A stretch of DNA of 64,000 nt from Spirodela intermedia (Eukaryota; Streptophyta; Magnoliopsida; Alismatales; Araceae). The stretch's first letter is position 1. Every line of letters begins with the position of its first letter. Both the position numbers and the translations under genes were made by a program. Of the stretch, positions 1 through 12,119 are shown piece by piece. The notes under the pieces were generated by a model. It did not search any database, was not told where the DNA came from, and was given only the letters and a program-made list of their open reading frames with translations. The stretch lies in contig LR746268.1 in the NCBI GenBank assembly GCA_902729315.2, positions 2,659,501-2,723,500 on the forward strand, read 5' to 3'.

Positions 1-984
1 TATAAAATGGACGAGATAAGAAATTCCAGCTAAGAGGTAGAAAATCAATATTTTCATTCAATTGAGTTATTTGAATATGGATTTATTATATAATTAGGCC
101 TTCATTTGGTAAGTAAACTAGTCATTTGCCCAATTTCTAGTCATTTGAAATCCTATTCTAGCATTTCAATCGTCTTATTAAACCCAATTAGTAAAGACAT
201 TCGCACTTTAATTTCTACGTGACTAATAAATGCTGTTTATGGCTTTACAATAAAGTTAGATTCACCCTTTTATTATTTTTATAAAGTTTTTAAGATGGTA
301 AACACAAATTTTAAATAGAAAATTACTAAACATATGATAAAACGTATGGAATTATTTGCCTACCTTTTTACATACCTAATGAGATAAAAGTTACTATGTC
401 ACTAAGAGGGTAACGTATTAGAAAGACTTGAAATAGATAACATAGCATTACCTTGGTTCACTAGCGAAACTATAATTGGGTGACCAACTTAGTCATCTGA
501 AAAACAAAATAAAAAATCATGTAGAAATGAAGCATATTTTTTTGGGCAAATTACTATACTTAGAAATCATTACATTCTAGTAAAGGATATATATATACAT
601 ACGGATTAACAAAGATTAGGATAATATTAATTTCAAAGACGTTTTGAATTTTAGGGTTGCTTCACCTTCTATTGCATACCCCATATTGATCTTTTTACAT
701 AATAATTTATTCATTTCATGGGGAAGACATGTAACCGATGATAGAAATTGTTAGTTATAATATTTATATTCAAAGTTCATCTTTTGTGGCTCAAATTGTT
801 TAGCTGAAAATTATAGCAGAGTTAGATATAATATTCCTCCATTTTTCCCCTCTAAACTCCCCATTTGAGACCCAAATATCTGAACTAGACTAGATTTTAT
901 AGTATCTAAGTTAAATCGGGAACTCGACTATCTATCAAGCGGAAAACCCCATTCTATAGGCTCCAACGTAATCACAACACCAGA
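1..984. other. AT-rich intergenic DNA, no gene seen
   Basis: This stretch has no open frame of useful length, no recognisable protein similarity, and no repeat that recurs elsewhere in the window. It ends where GC content rises sharply into a promoter-like segment. Confidence 0.6.
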
Positions 985-1085
985 ACTTACGTGGGCCTTA
1001 TTGGGCCAACAGAGGCGTGTGTTCCTAGGCTATTATACAGAAGCCCATTAGGCCCATAAGCGCACCTCCTAGGGTTAGGGCATCC
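985..1085. promoter_or_regulatory. Promoter-like cluster of site II and telomere-type motifs
   Basis: Within 100 bases there are several GGCCCA/TGGGCC (site II type) motifs: gtgggccttattgggcc, then aggcccattaggcccataag. They are followed by agggttaggg, which resembles a telo-box. In plants this combination is typical of promoters of ribosomal-protein and other growth-related genes. No coding region I can identify begins on either side. The GC-rich DNA downstream (1087-1500) has only short overlapping frames on both strands, which looks like composition rather than coding. It may be the promoter of a non-coding RNA, of a gene with a long untranslated leader, or a relic. Confidence 0.35.
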
Positions 1086-1525
1086 CTTGCGGCTGCAGTC
1101 ACCGCCCAGTCATGGAAGCAGCAGTTGCACCACGTCGCAACGTAATTGCAGGAGTGGGGCGGGTGGTAGTAGGCGGGGGGTCCTGTGTGGGCACATGATA
1201 ACAACAGGGGCCTATGGAGGGGCGGAGCTTAGGGGGCACGGTGACCCGACCACCCTGGCCCAGCAACCCGTCCCTGGCCGGGCACGCACAGCGACCCGGC
1301 ACGTGCCGCCCTCCCCCATTGTCGGCTCCACCGACAGCGCCTCCCGTTGAGGACAAGCTCACATGCCTGTCCCCTTCGACGATTGCACCATCTCACCTCA
1401 TTCACGTCCCTGCTGCTTCCATTATCGCTCCATCTTCATCGTCCACGCGCCATTAATTCCCGTATTTCCAGCTTTCTTTGGCTGGTTTCTCCGCACGTGC
1501 GAATCACCAGGATTCCTGTGTCCGT

Positions 1526-1612
1526 GGCCTCGTAGCTCAGTGGATATGTCTAAAATATTCTGGTGGATAATTTTTAGCGTACATCTTTAGTTCTACTACT
1601 CTAGTCGAGGCT
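1526..1612 (+). other. tRNA-like relic (A box plus acceptor-like stem)
   Basis: GGCCTCG (1526-1532) can pair with CGAGGCT (1606-1612) like an acceptor stem. It is followed by TAGCTCAGTGG, a perfect RNA polymerase III A box in the right place. No B box (GGTTCRANNCC) is present and no D or anticodon stem folds cleanly. It is therefore a tRNA-derived relic or a coincidence, not a working tRNA gene. Confidence 0.2.
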
Positions 1613-2152
1613 TATTTTATGGGTCTCGCGTGGAATGTAAGGGGCTTTCCCACACGTGTGAGCCCGGCGGCGAAAAATATTTGGGTTTTCTCGCAGCTCC
1701 GTCTGCTCATCGACGTGTTGAAATGATCAGTTCATAGTCGATGAACATATATCGACATCGTATTTACGCTAAATCCTGATGATTCGACATCGATATCGAC
1801 GTTGTGGTTCGTTTGATGGGTCTCGGTGGAATTTGATAGGCCTCCACGCGTTCCGGATTCGACCGCTAAATCCCGGGCTTTCGGTTTCTCGGATGTCGAT
1901 GGGGGCAAAATACTTGGGAAGGAAGTTTGTTTCTTCTCCTTGAGGGTGATGGAGAAGACCGGCTCTGAGGTGAAACTTGAAGGGTTTCTCATATCTCCTG
2001 ATTATTTGAAGAGATCATAACTATGGAAGCATCGCTTCGCAAAAGGACAAAGGCATCAGTTATGTGACGGTGTTGGGAATGAATCCAGAGGTTGGATGGT
2101 GTTGAAAGGGCGGCCTTTTTTATTGGGGGTTGATTAGTTTACACAGAGAGAC

Positions 2153-2193
<41 letters not shown>

Positions 2194-2698
2194 CACTGTA
2201 GAAACTTTAATGCGCTCTGCACATATTGGGGGAATGTCCATGGATTCTTAACACTTAAATCCGATTCGAGGAGACAAAAGTATAAAATTTTCAACCTAAA
2301 CAGGAAAAGATATCCTCTTTATAACGAGGGTACAGATTAGAGAGAGAGAGAGAGAGATCAGTGAAGAGAGTTTAAAGGCAGGGTTACTGATAGACGGTGC
2401 GGTTAAAATCAGAGAGGGAGAGAGAGAGAGAGAGAGAGACCACTGTAGAAGCTTTAATTCACTGCTCTTATATAGAAATTCCATGATATTGGACAACGCT
2501 TCAAGCCGCGCTTAATCTTCGACCCGAGTCGTCGGGGAGTCGAGCAGGCCGAGGTTGTATCAATAATACATCATCTTTGAAGAACATAAGGAGAGAAAAA
2601 AAAGAAAGAAAAGAAAGAAAAGAAACCCAGTCGATAGAACGTGTAGTATCGACGTGATGAGGGCTCGTTATCCTCCAGCCCTTCCCTCTAGCAGTCGG
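1613..2698. other. Intergenic DNA with GA microsatellites
   Basis: There are three AG tracts at about 2157-2190, 2339-2357 and 2413-2439. The first and third are each followed by nearly the same sequence (cactgtagaa at 2194 and 2441, then cttta), so a segment of about 247 bp carrying a microsatellite has been duplicated. A purine-rich stretch lies at 2587-2627. An open frame at 1826-2020 gives no family I recognise. This DNA lies 3' of the pectate lyase gene. Confidence 0.5.
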
Positions 2699-4199
2699 TC
2701 AGCAGCGGGAGCCCTTGCTGCAGTCGAGGGCTCCTGCGCGAGCGGTGATCATGCCGACGAGGGAGGAGGATCTGGCACCCAAGCTAGAGGCTCTGGCGTA
2801 GGTGGAGGAAGCACCGACACCGGAGGGAGTGAAGTAGGCACCATTGAGGAACAGGTCCCCTTCTGATCTCCAGTTCCAGCTCCTCCACTGGTTCTCTGGG
2901 GCATCTTCGCGCTTCGTCACCTATTTCCAGCACCCATCAGTCAAAAACTCCTCAATCAAACAATCGGAAGGAACTATGCGGAGACGATCGGAGTAGAGAC
3001 TTGACTTACCTCCTTGCTGAAGCGTTTGTTGGGGGCGAGGAAGCGGTTCCCTTGGCTGTTGATGGTGGGGTTGCCGCTGCCGCCGACGGCGTACATCTCC
3101 CAGTGCGTGTAGTCGTTGTTCACAACATGGAAGTACCCGAGCCTACACCTGCATTTCGAAGAAGAAGGTTCAGCCACCGCCGCCTCTCTCTCTCTTCGTC
3201 CATGGCCAAAGCTCGACGACCCACCTGGGCATCCGCTGGACGAGTCCCTCCCCGAAGTGGTTGAAGGCGATGGTGACCTGCATGTTCTTGTCTGCGCTGT
3301 AGCTGTCGCTGTGCCCGAGCAGCATCACCTTGTCGTGGCGGCTGAAATGGTTATTGGAGATGGTGATCGCCGTCGAGCCGTGAATAGCGTCGACGAGCCC
3401 ATCCTGGCAGTTGTAGAGCGTATTGTGGTCGACCCAGATGTGGCTCCCCCCGAATATGGAGACACCATCGCCGTCAGAGAGAGTTCTCCACCCGTAGTGA
3501 TTGGGACTGTCCCTCACGTAGGTGTTCCCCCCCTGCTTACAGTCGTGGATGTTAAGCCCATGGATGATGACGTTGGTCACGTATTGCACGGTGATGCAGG
3601 GCCCGCCGGCGATGTGCACGGTGGAGCCTCGGCCGTCGATGGTCTTGTAGGAGTTCATGATGAGCTCCTCCTTGAGCTTGATGGTCATGTCGTGGGCGAA
3701 GATGATCCAAAGGGGCTCTTTTTGAATGACGGCGTACCGGAGGGTGCCTGGTTTTGGGGTGACCACGTCGTCGTCGCTGGGGTCGGTGACGACGTAGATC
3801 TTCCCGTTCTTGCCGCCCATGGCGTTCTTGCCGAAGCCGATGGCGCAGTCGGCAAGCTGCTGCCGGTTCTGCTCCCAGTTGGGGTCGCACCGCCAGCAGT
3901 CGTCGATGGGGTTGCCGGTGTTGCAGGAGAGCTCCGCCAGTCGCCGCCGCCGCGCCACCGAGGCATTGATGCTCCTGCGGAGGCCAAAAGGGGAAGCTTT
4001 GTTTGAGACGAAGAATGAGGACCTTCCCCTGATGACGCATTAGAGAAATGGATCACTACCTGATGACCTCCTGAACGACGAGCTCCGGGTCCTGCACCGC
4101 CGCAGACGACGGCGCCGTCCTGGCGGAGGAGCAAGAAGAGCAGAGGAGGAGGAAGGAGAAGACGCAGATGAAGGAGGAAAGAAGAGAGAGAGAGGCCAT
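2699..4199 (-). CDS. Pectate lyase, polysaccharide lyase family 1 (4 exons)
   Basis: This secreted enzyme cleaves de-esterified pectin (polygalacturonate) by calcium-dependent beta-elimination in the cell wall. Exons on the minus strand are 4199-4060, 3974-3225, 3148-3010 and 2920-2699. All introns are GT-AG, and the joined frame of 416 residues is the usual plant length. The ATG at 4199 is chosen because it starts a typical signal peptide ([10 protein letters not shown], then a Phe/Leu-rich core, to about residue 26). Next come [32 protein letters not shown] and GFGKNAMGG, all conserved in plant pectate lyases. The calcium-binding region includes SDGDGVS (Asp214, Asp216), WVDHNTL and DGLVDA. 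The catalytic arginine is in QRMPR (Arg294), and [14 protein letters not shown] lies near the end. All key residues are present and there is no internal stop, so it looks functional. The exons are GC-rich. A weak TATA-like TTAAAA lies about 60 bases upstream of the ATG. The exact member of the family and its tissue of expression cannot be told. Confidence 0.95.
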
Positions 4200-4400
4200 G
4201 GCGGTCTTCCTTCCTCCTCCAATGGTAATGAATGTGGGAGGAAGCGGGGGGAAGGGGGGGTTTTAAGAGGGTCGGAGGGAGGCGACGGCGGGAACGAGAG
4301 GACAAGATCGGCTGGTGGGACCCTCTCCCCTAACGCGACTCTTGGATTTTGGGCCCCCGGGGGGGCCCCACTATCCCATCCTATGGCATCAATCACGCGC
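4200..4400 (-). promoter_or_regulatory. Upstream region of the pectate lyase gene
   Basis: Read on the minus strand this is pyrimidine-rich DNA before the start codon, with a weak TATA-like TTAAAA at about 4260-4267. The GA-rich tracts further upstream (4510-4592) could bind GAGA-type (BBR/BPC) factors. The core promoter is not sharply defined. Confidence 0.3.
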
Positions 4401-4509
4401 CCGACCTACACTCCTCATCTCTCTGGACAACCGCCGCTAGCGTACGGTTTGTAACCTTCCCAGCTGCCGTCTTCAGCGAATTGATTCCTCTATAAGGTAG
4501 TGATAGGTA

Positions 4510-4592
4510 GCGAGAGAGAGAGAGAGAGAGCGAGCTAACCTACCGAAGGGGAGAGAGAGCGAGCTAACCTACCGAAGGGGAGAGAGAGAGAG
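4510..4592. repeat. GA microsatellite with tandem duplication
   Basis: An AG tract is followed by two copies of a unit of about 30 bp containing cgagctaacctaccgaagg, each ending in another AG run. It lies between the pectate lyase promoter and intergenic DNA. Confidence 0.8.
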
Positions 4593-5293
4593 ACGCTGCA
4601 TGTTGTTCCATTTGCAAGATGCCATGCAGCCTCGGACCCGCCGCGGCGCAGGCCACCTCCGGCGGTTGAGGCTAGTACCAACTCTTAGAATATTAAAACA
4701 TAAATTATTCAGTTTAATAAATATATATATCTCGATATATAAATGCATACTTCACCTAGTCTTCATAATATATAACCATAAGTAAACTAATGGAATTATT
4801 TAGTATGGTTTCATCGTCATTCCACGGATATTCGTATGGCGTCTACGGTCTTCCCCACTCACTGTCAATTGGTTCTTGGGTTGGGTATCCCAAGTCAGCG
4901 AAACTCAGATTTAATCGGCGCCGACTGACACCTGGACTTTCCGTTGGGGAGGACAACTTAAGCGTAGTTACTGTACGATCGACTTTGAGTTGGGTGACTT
5001 TTAGTTATTTGGTCAACGCTATCGACGTCTCTCTAGGGTTTGATCTGATCATAATCATCAATATCACTGACGTAAAAGTCACGAAGAGTGGATGGACGTT
5101 GCCTTTGAACGAACCTAGTGATTGTTAGTCAAGTCAAATCGGCATTTCTTCTAACACTCGAGGAATAGCTTCTCTCACAAAAGGGGCACAGTGATCCACA
5201 TATATGCCATGCTTATGCCACCAGATGGGGGAAATTCTTACCCTACAATATGCTGTGAGCCAATAGGGGGAAGAGGAGCAAGAAAAAGGAGGA

Positions 5294-5340
<47 letters not shown>

Positions 5341-5711
5341 GGGGGAGGAGCCACATGCCTCCATGTTAGGTAAGAGGGCGTAGTCAAGATTGGCTGCGAA
5401 CCGATTTTAGACACTGGTCCTTGTAGATGATAATGGGACGATCAAGCGGCAACCCTTGATCCACCACCAAATCAGGGAATCTCTCAATAACTGCCCACTT
5501 ATTTCATTATGCAGTGTTCGGACCCATAATCTGATGACTGCCCACCATAATTTTCATCTCCTCTTGTCTTTTGATGCATCGATGAATGCAAAATTTCTTC
5601 TCTTTGTACACCAGCATTCGATGAGATCAACCAATATGATGAATGCCAATTCAAGTATAGAGCTCTTCTAATCTTTTTGTGGATAATCCATGCGTGAGAA
5701 TCCCTTAGTTC

Positions 5712-5761
<50 letters not shown>

Positions 5762-7380
5762 GGGGATGTTTCAATTGGTCAACTCCTGGAGCATGTGAGG
5801 TGCAGCTGAGCAAGACTTAAATGTGCTGACACATGGCAGAGCCAGCCTCGGGCTGCTGCGGGCACACCAACATGCCCTCCATAGCTCTAGATTTAAACAA
5901 ATAGATCATCAGATTCGTGCACTTCAAGGATATCTTCGACGGGTGGACCTTCTTTGTCCTCGCCGCCTTCATCTGTGTTTCTTCTGCAGAGTACTCTCCC
6001 TTACCTGTCAGATGAAAATTATTCTCCCATGGAGTATTAATTGTGAATGTACCCTCGTGCCTCTCCACTCCCATGTCAATGGGCACCCCCATGATTCACC
6101 TCTATCGGATGATTAAATGACTTCGATGATCAAGATCTCCTCGTACTTGATAAAAGTCCGCTCAAATCTTCGATCCAAGTCAAAATCGCCCATCATACTA
6201 GCTAAATATTACTCGTCCGGACGTCATACTCCCTCAGGGTGAATGTCAGCGTTTCTCTGATGTAAGGGAGGTAGGTTACTATCAAAATTCTTTGACAGTC
6301 ATTTTCAATGAATTTCTTGAATAAAGTGCCTAGAAATTACCCCTTTTCCTTCGATTTTTTTATTCATTGTGGGCTCAAATGACGGATGATTTCTTGGAGG
6401 GGCCAACCGTGGAATTCTTAGCAATCAAATCCAAAGTCATGTGGTTAGTGGTCCTTTGAGCCCAAAATTTGGTACTCTAACTATATAAAAAAATAAATAT
6501 AAAAAATATAATGGACTTAAGTGATGCAACAATTGACTACTTGTTTAACCTTATCGTAATTGACTCTTTCAGATGACACATGGCTGACGAATTGCATGCA
6601 AATCAAATCATGGAGACGGTTGTCAAGGGCAGTTGATTTATCGATGAAATAACTAGATTTGGAAACTCTTCTATATTCATATCCACAAGCTCATGCATAT
6701 TCAGCATATGCATGATTCACGTACAGTGCGCTTCCAAGTCGCCATCTCTCATCTCAAGTTGTCTCCAATTCCTTGAATAGTTCGTTTTAATATTGGGGTG
6801 AAAAAAGGTCGGAAGCACGTTGATTGATGAGTCTTCCCAACCGAACCTGCGAACTGCATGCCAACCTCCCATTGTTCTCTCAGACAAGCATGCACCCACT
6901 ATGAGAAGGACGGAGCATGTTAAGAAATATTTCCAAAGGTTCGGTGCACATGGGAATTTATTGGGCTCTTACCCTTAAGATTTTCTCCAATCCATGTCAA
7001 TCATTGCCCAACATAGTATCTTAGTGGCGTAATCTAGACGTATTTTGGGGATTATGTGTGGCGCATAACCTTGCCGTGTTGGGCTAATGATACCTATATT
7101 ACGTGACTTGAGAACAAAATAAAACGTGTTAAAATGGCAAAAATCTCGTCTTTCCCTCGTTGACTGTGGGTTCCTTGGGTGACCACCGAGAAGGGGAGGA
7201 AACCCCAAAGCCCAGTGTTTTCGGCGAAGAGACGATGAGGTACATGGCGTGCGATGAACACAACTTCTCTCCATCGTCAAGCTATCAAATTTTGGCCTTT
7301 GAGAAGTCAACGGGCCCATAAACCCGCCGCCAGTCACATGGGTGGCGCGCATTTTCGGGCCCGCCCCAATAAAAATGTCC
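4593..7380. other. Intergenic DNA, no supported gene
   Basis: GA microsatellites lie at about 5299-5337 and 5716-5760. Short overlapping open frames on both strands (for example 5817-6092 minus and 5823-6116 plus) match no family I know. The minus-strand one contains a GTAAGG donor-like site, but no second exon fits. I see no other signals. Confidence 0.5.
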
Positions 7381-7383
7381 ACC

Positions 7384-7395
7384 TTCTATATATAC
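7384..7395 (+). promoter_or_regulatory. Isolated TATA box, no gene assigned
   Basis: ctatatatacc is a good plant TATA box followed by pyrimidine-rich DNA, which is typical of a 5' leader. No coding region recognisable to me follows, so this is only a candidate promoter. Confidence 0.25.
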
Positions 7396-7744
7396 CCAAC
7401 AATCCCCGCCCTGACCGACGTCAAGCCTCTTTTTGGGGGGGGGTGGGCCCTTTTTTGTACTTTATTTTTCAAGGGCCTGAAATCTTTCCCAATATTTTAG
7501 GGGTTCCTTCGAAAAAGGCGGCTCTCCTCAATCTCGTTAGTGGGTCCCATCTGTGTGTAACTTCCCCCACCATCCCATGTGCTTGTCCGTACCTTGTCGT
7601 CATCTACCGAGTCCACGGGGACCCGCTGGTCAGCGGAAGGTGGGCCGTCCATCGTGGGTGACGTCGACCCTCCCGCCGCCGTTGGTTGCCGGCATCTGCT
7701 CCGACGTTGACATCCCTCCTCCTTTTGGGCTTCCTCTAGCCCAT

Positions 7745-7910
7745 CAACACCTCTCTCCCTCTCTTTCTCTTCCTCTTTCTGTCTGGCTCTCTCCCCTCTA
7801 TCTCTCTTTCTCTCTCTCCCTTCCTCTCTCATTATCTCCCTCTCTCCCCTCTATCTCTCTTTCTCTCTCTCCCTTCCTCTCTCATTATCTCCCTCTCTCT
7901 CTCTCTCTAG
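7745..7910. repeat. CT-rich tract with 53-bp tandem duplication
   Basis: The segment with ctcccctctatctctctttc occurs at about 7791 and again at 7844 inside a long CT-rich region. Open frames through it are low-complexity Ser/Leu/Pro runs and are not genes. Confidence 0.75.
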
Positions 7911-7964
7911 ACAATAGATGACGAGTCAGGGGCTTGCATCCGCCATGTGGGGACGTGGGCCAAG

Positions 7965-8035
7965 CTAACATGCGCCTGGGCCAAGTAGGCCAATGGATAT
8001 CCAACGGCGTGCCTGCGAGAGCCGGCAATTAGGGT
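7965..8035. promoter_or_regulatory. Second site II plus telo-box cluster
   Basis: Two TGGGCC motifs (gtgggccaagc, ctgggccaagtaggcc) are followed by aattagggtttg, which contains the telo-box in reverse orientation. No gene is identified on either side; DNA downstream of 8200 is AT-rich. Confidence 0.35.
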
Positions 8036-8199
8036 TTGACCTTGGATAGCTTCCCGGCGACGACCGCAACGAGGAAGAAGCGTGGACAAGTCGGACGGGG
8101 GCAGGCGATCGGGGCCTCCGTGGTGACAAGAACTTAATGCGCACCGCCCACGACGTTATAACAACCGGTTGTGAGTCCCCTTAAATTTGGAGTTCGTTG

Positions 8200-11100
8200 C
8201 TTCAAGATCATTTAACTAGTGCAATGGCGATTGATGAATTGGGTGGCAACAAGGAGTTTGGGCCCGACATTAATGTGAGGAAATACTTTTGATGTTGGAG
8301 ATAATTGTTTATTTATATCATCATCTTCACCATAACAGGATCCTTTCAGTGTCATTGGAAATACCTTCAATTACAAAGTCTATTCACCATAATGTATTTT
8401 AAATACTGATGGCCCTTTTTGGGGAGTAAATTAGTAAAGTGTTGATTAATTTTTTTTGAAATACATGTAATAGATGAAATTAGATATTTATTGTAGAATG
8501 AACCAATCACAAATTTGTAAAATAAAATTATAGTGGTATGTTTAAACCTTACACTTCTTCTCCATTCCAAGTCAACTTTTGAGCATTTCTATTAGATATC
8601 CAATTCCAACCATACTTAGGTTCAACCATTATTACTTCAACCTGGCATCGTGCTCTAATAGGAAACCTACATACTTGCATCAAAACCGAGGAGATGTGAT
8701 GAGGCATGAAGGTCTAGTAATAATGGGGAAATATTTTTCCATTTAAACAAAAAATATATATGAAGGAGATGTAGGGAAAAAAATTAACTAAAATAGAGAA
8801 CATTGAGATGATACCTCTCTTGGACATTAGTTTTAAATAAAAAATAATTTATTTTCTCTTATTTCTTTGAAGTCAAGAAGGATTGGGTGATACAACATTT
8901 AGTCCATGATATTAAAGAATGGTTAATTGGTTTATATTAACTTTTAAAAAACAATAGGATTATTGCAGTAAGTATTAACCCATTTTCTGTCATGATTCTC
9001 AATGATTCTACTTGTCAAATGATGTGAAATTTAGACGAGTCCTTCCAATCAAGGCAATTGTTCACTCTCTCCTTGATAGCTAAATAATAACATGAATATG
9101 TGAAACACAGTGATCAAAATAACTTGGTTGCTTTTCCTGGGCATGCATCATGGAAGAAGAATCTCCTTGAGTAAAAATGTTGTAAAAAGAGAGAGGAAAG
9201 ATATTTAATCTATATGTTGTCTACTGTCAATTGAAGCAACTATATTCAATGAAATTTACCTTCACAATATGCATCCATATTGTACAAGTAATCCATTGAA
9301 TTTATCCCCTTTAACATAAATATTCAAGAATTTTAATTTCTGATGATTATCCCCTTTTAATTTTAACATAAATAAAAAGTTGCTTCAGAATTTCAGAACT
9401 TGTTTAACAACTTTGAAGAATTTTATAGGTTAGATAGGGTACTACTAAAGATGTATCATAAAGGCAATTAACTTTTTATGGGATTGTTGTATGAGTCAAC
9501 TTGAAGAACAATAGAATGATTACCGGTGAGGTAGAATATTTAATGGGTTCAGGATACTTGAAGGCTTAGATTGACTTTCATTTATAGAGATAGAAATTGG
9601 AGAAATAACTAATAATATAAAATGAGAGGTCTTGAATTCTTCAACATCAAATATGAGGAATCTTGGGAAGCCTTTCAACTAGAATGACGATGTCAAATTT
9701 TTAATGAAACTAATAATCTTGCCATGGATTGAAGATTACAATGTGCTGAGCTAAAGCATGAAACATTAGTTCAGTCTTATTCCCCTTCAAGAAAATTTTA
9801 AATTCTAATTTTAAGCATGTTCCTAAAGTTAGGTCACAGTAATTAAAAAATTTTAAATTAATAGAAAGGTTTATCTTGAGGTATTGAACTTGACATTTTG
9901 CACTGAACTTCCCATTTTCTTTTGCCATTAGGGTTGGGATATGGTTCTGAAAAATTATGAGAATTGGGAAGGGGACCAAGGCTTGCAAATGGAAAATGTG
10001 TCAATAGATTTGATTGAAATGACAACAAAATAAACCATCATCTTTGAAAAATGGTTTAGGAAAAAATGTTGACACAATGGGGAGATAACGTTTTATTATA
10101 AATGTGAGAATAGTTGATATTTTGAACATTAATACTTTTAAAATGGACATCAACATTATGTCTGGAATATTTATTTAAGAAAAGATTGTCTTTGACTTCA
10201 TGTTCACATTCTCAAGTATAGTGAAATGTTCCTTCAATGAAATAAAAATATTGCATATAGTTTATCAAAATTTAAAAAGATATTTGACGACTATGTCAAT
10301 TATGCATGAACTTTAATGAATGGAATCAAATCCATAAGATGTGAGGCTTTTGGCACTTTGATAAATATATTCTCATCAGGGTCACTCATGATTCCACTGA
10401 AGAGAATCCAACCTGCTCATTAGGGGGAATTTCATTGAGGAGAAGCCATGGTGGAACATCTTAAGGAAATAATCCTTTGAATGATGATCAATCCTAATTT
10501 TGAGGGCTAAATGAAGGTCAAGATAACTTCTTTAATCAGACTTCTACTTTGAGTTATCTTTTAGTTTAGTGTCATGGGTTAGTAATAGCTATTAAGAGTA
10601 TCTATACCATCACTTAGTATGAAGAAGTTATTTTCAATGTCATATTTATGTACCTACCGTCAAATGACTAAGATATGTTGGCAATGAAAAAAATAAAATG
10701 TTCAAGTTGTTGATGAAAAAAATAAAATGTTCAAGTTGTTGCTGCATTTAAATAACTTCAGAATACCAACTCTATAAAAAATTATAATTGAAAAAAAAAC
10801 TGATTCATGATCCAACTAAGTATCAATGTAAGTCAAGTGAAATTCAATGAGCTTTCATGTCAAGTGAAACTTTTATAATCATTATTATTATTGAGAATAA
10901 CTTTGGAGAAGTGTATGGAGAAGAAGATGACTTTATCTTTGAGATCTCTCTATTCAAGTGAAGGGGAATGAAGGGGTCTAAAATCTTGGATCCTTACCAA
11001 TATTGGTCTCTATCTAGACTACTAGGGAACCTTCTATAGCGTTTGACGGTCATGTGGTTGTCCAACAATCCATCTCTCTCAAATAGGTATACATGGAGGA

Positions 11101-11740
11101 CAAAGATGGGCTTGGCATATGGATTTTATTACCTTCAAGCCTTGGTAAGTACGCTTACCCTTGAGCAAAGCTAATGACCGGTCCAACACTGCCTATTGAT
11201 CGAATTAATAAATAAAATTTGCTAATGATTAACTAATTATCTTATTTAATAAGACAAATATCAGAAACTATTTAATTAAAAACTTACTAGTAAACACCCG
11301 TAAGTTGGTTTTCATTACTTTATATAGTTAAAGATTGCTAGGCCAATCACCAATCAATGACTTGTTAGTAGGTGACAATAGAAAAAAATCTTTTAATTAG
11401 GCATTAAAAGAGAGATTAGAGATATTAGTGGTAAAAACCCACCACTGAAAAAACTTGTATTAATTTTAGTAGGTTTAACATATATTAATTGCAAGGTTCT
11501 TTTATTCCTCATTGAGTGTTGGACCAGATATCTTGAGCAAAAGATTGTATCACCCAAGAAATTCTATGACATGGAAAAAAAAAAGCTCAACCAGATCATA
11601 TTTTAAGTGTTAAACAACTTTAGAGACATTTTTTATGCATTTAGAATTTATGAGCGATAATACTTCAGTGTTTTTTTATTGTAGATTACCATGGCAAGGC
11701 TACCAAGTTGACAACGCTTACAAGAGTTGTCAATCTTCCT
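8200..11740. other. AT-rich intergenic DNA, probably decayed repeats
   Basis: No coding region is supported. A perfect 29-bp tandem duplication (unit with aaaataaaatgttcaagttg) lies at about 10683-10741. A possible small inverted-repeat element at 11180-11525 is listed separately. The low GC and lack of open frames fit old transposon debris, but no family can be named. Confidence 0.5.
11180..11525. mobile_element. Possible MITE-like element with short terminal inverted repeats
   Basis: GGTCCAACACT (11180-11190) is matched exactly in inverted orientation by AGTGTTGGACC (11515-11525). The interior is about 320 bp of very AT-rich DNA without coding capacity. No target duplication is clear, so this may be a chance inverted repeat. 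Confidence 0.25.
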
Positions 11741-11748
11741 TAGCGAAG

Positions 11749-11750
<2 letters not shown>

Positions 11751-11806
<56 letters not shown>
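11751..11806. repeat. CT dinucleotide microsatellite
   Basis: An almost uninterrupted CT run of over 50 bases. Confidence 0.95.
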
Positions 11807-11811
<5 letters not shown>

Positions 11812-11914
11812 TCTCTCCCTCTCCTTCTCTGCTCCTCTAAATCTCAACTCCATCTTGACTCACATTGATTTTCTTTATTTATCTACCCATCTTTTCTTCT
11901 GCGTCCTTGTCCCA

Positions 11915-12000
11915 GTCCATATCTTGGCCCATATTCGGTTCATGCCGGGCCTAAAAAATGTTTTGATATCTGGGATTATTCGGCCCAATAAAAACCCTAC
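11915..12000. promoter_or_regulatory. Third site II plus telo-box cluster
   Basis: It contains ttggcccat, ccgggcct and tcggcccaataaaaaccctac, which are GGCCCA-type motifs with an AAACCCTA telo-box. It lies about 1.9 kb upstream of the probable STICHEL-like transcript. No coding region begins directly beside it. Confidence 0.35.
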
Positions 12001-12119
12001 TTCTGCTTTCCACTTGTTAAATAAGAAAACAATTAACTTTGCCATAATCCACCTTACAACTTTAAATTTAATAGAAATGTTTTATATTTTAAAAATACAT
12101 ATTTTCTATTTTTTAATCG

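Noticed and set aside
3116-4006. Long plus-strand open frame (296 codons) over the pectate lyase
   Set aside because: It is antisense to the spliced pectate lyase exons. It is GC-rich, its Val/Asp/Gly-rich product matches no family, and the opposite strand has clear catalytic motifs.
5817-6116. Overlapping frames of about 90 codons on both strands
   Set aside because: No family is recognised, no compatible second exon exists, and both strands are open equally. There is no evidence for coding.
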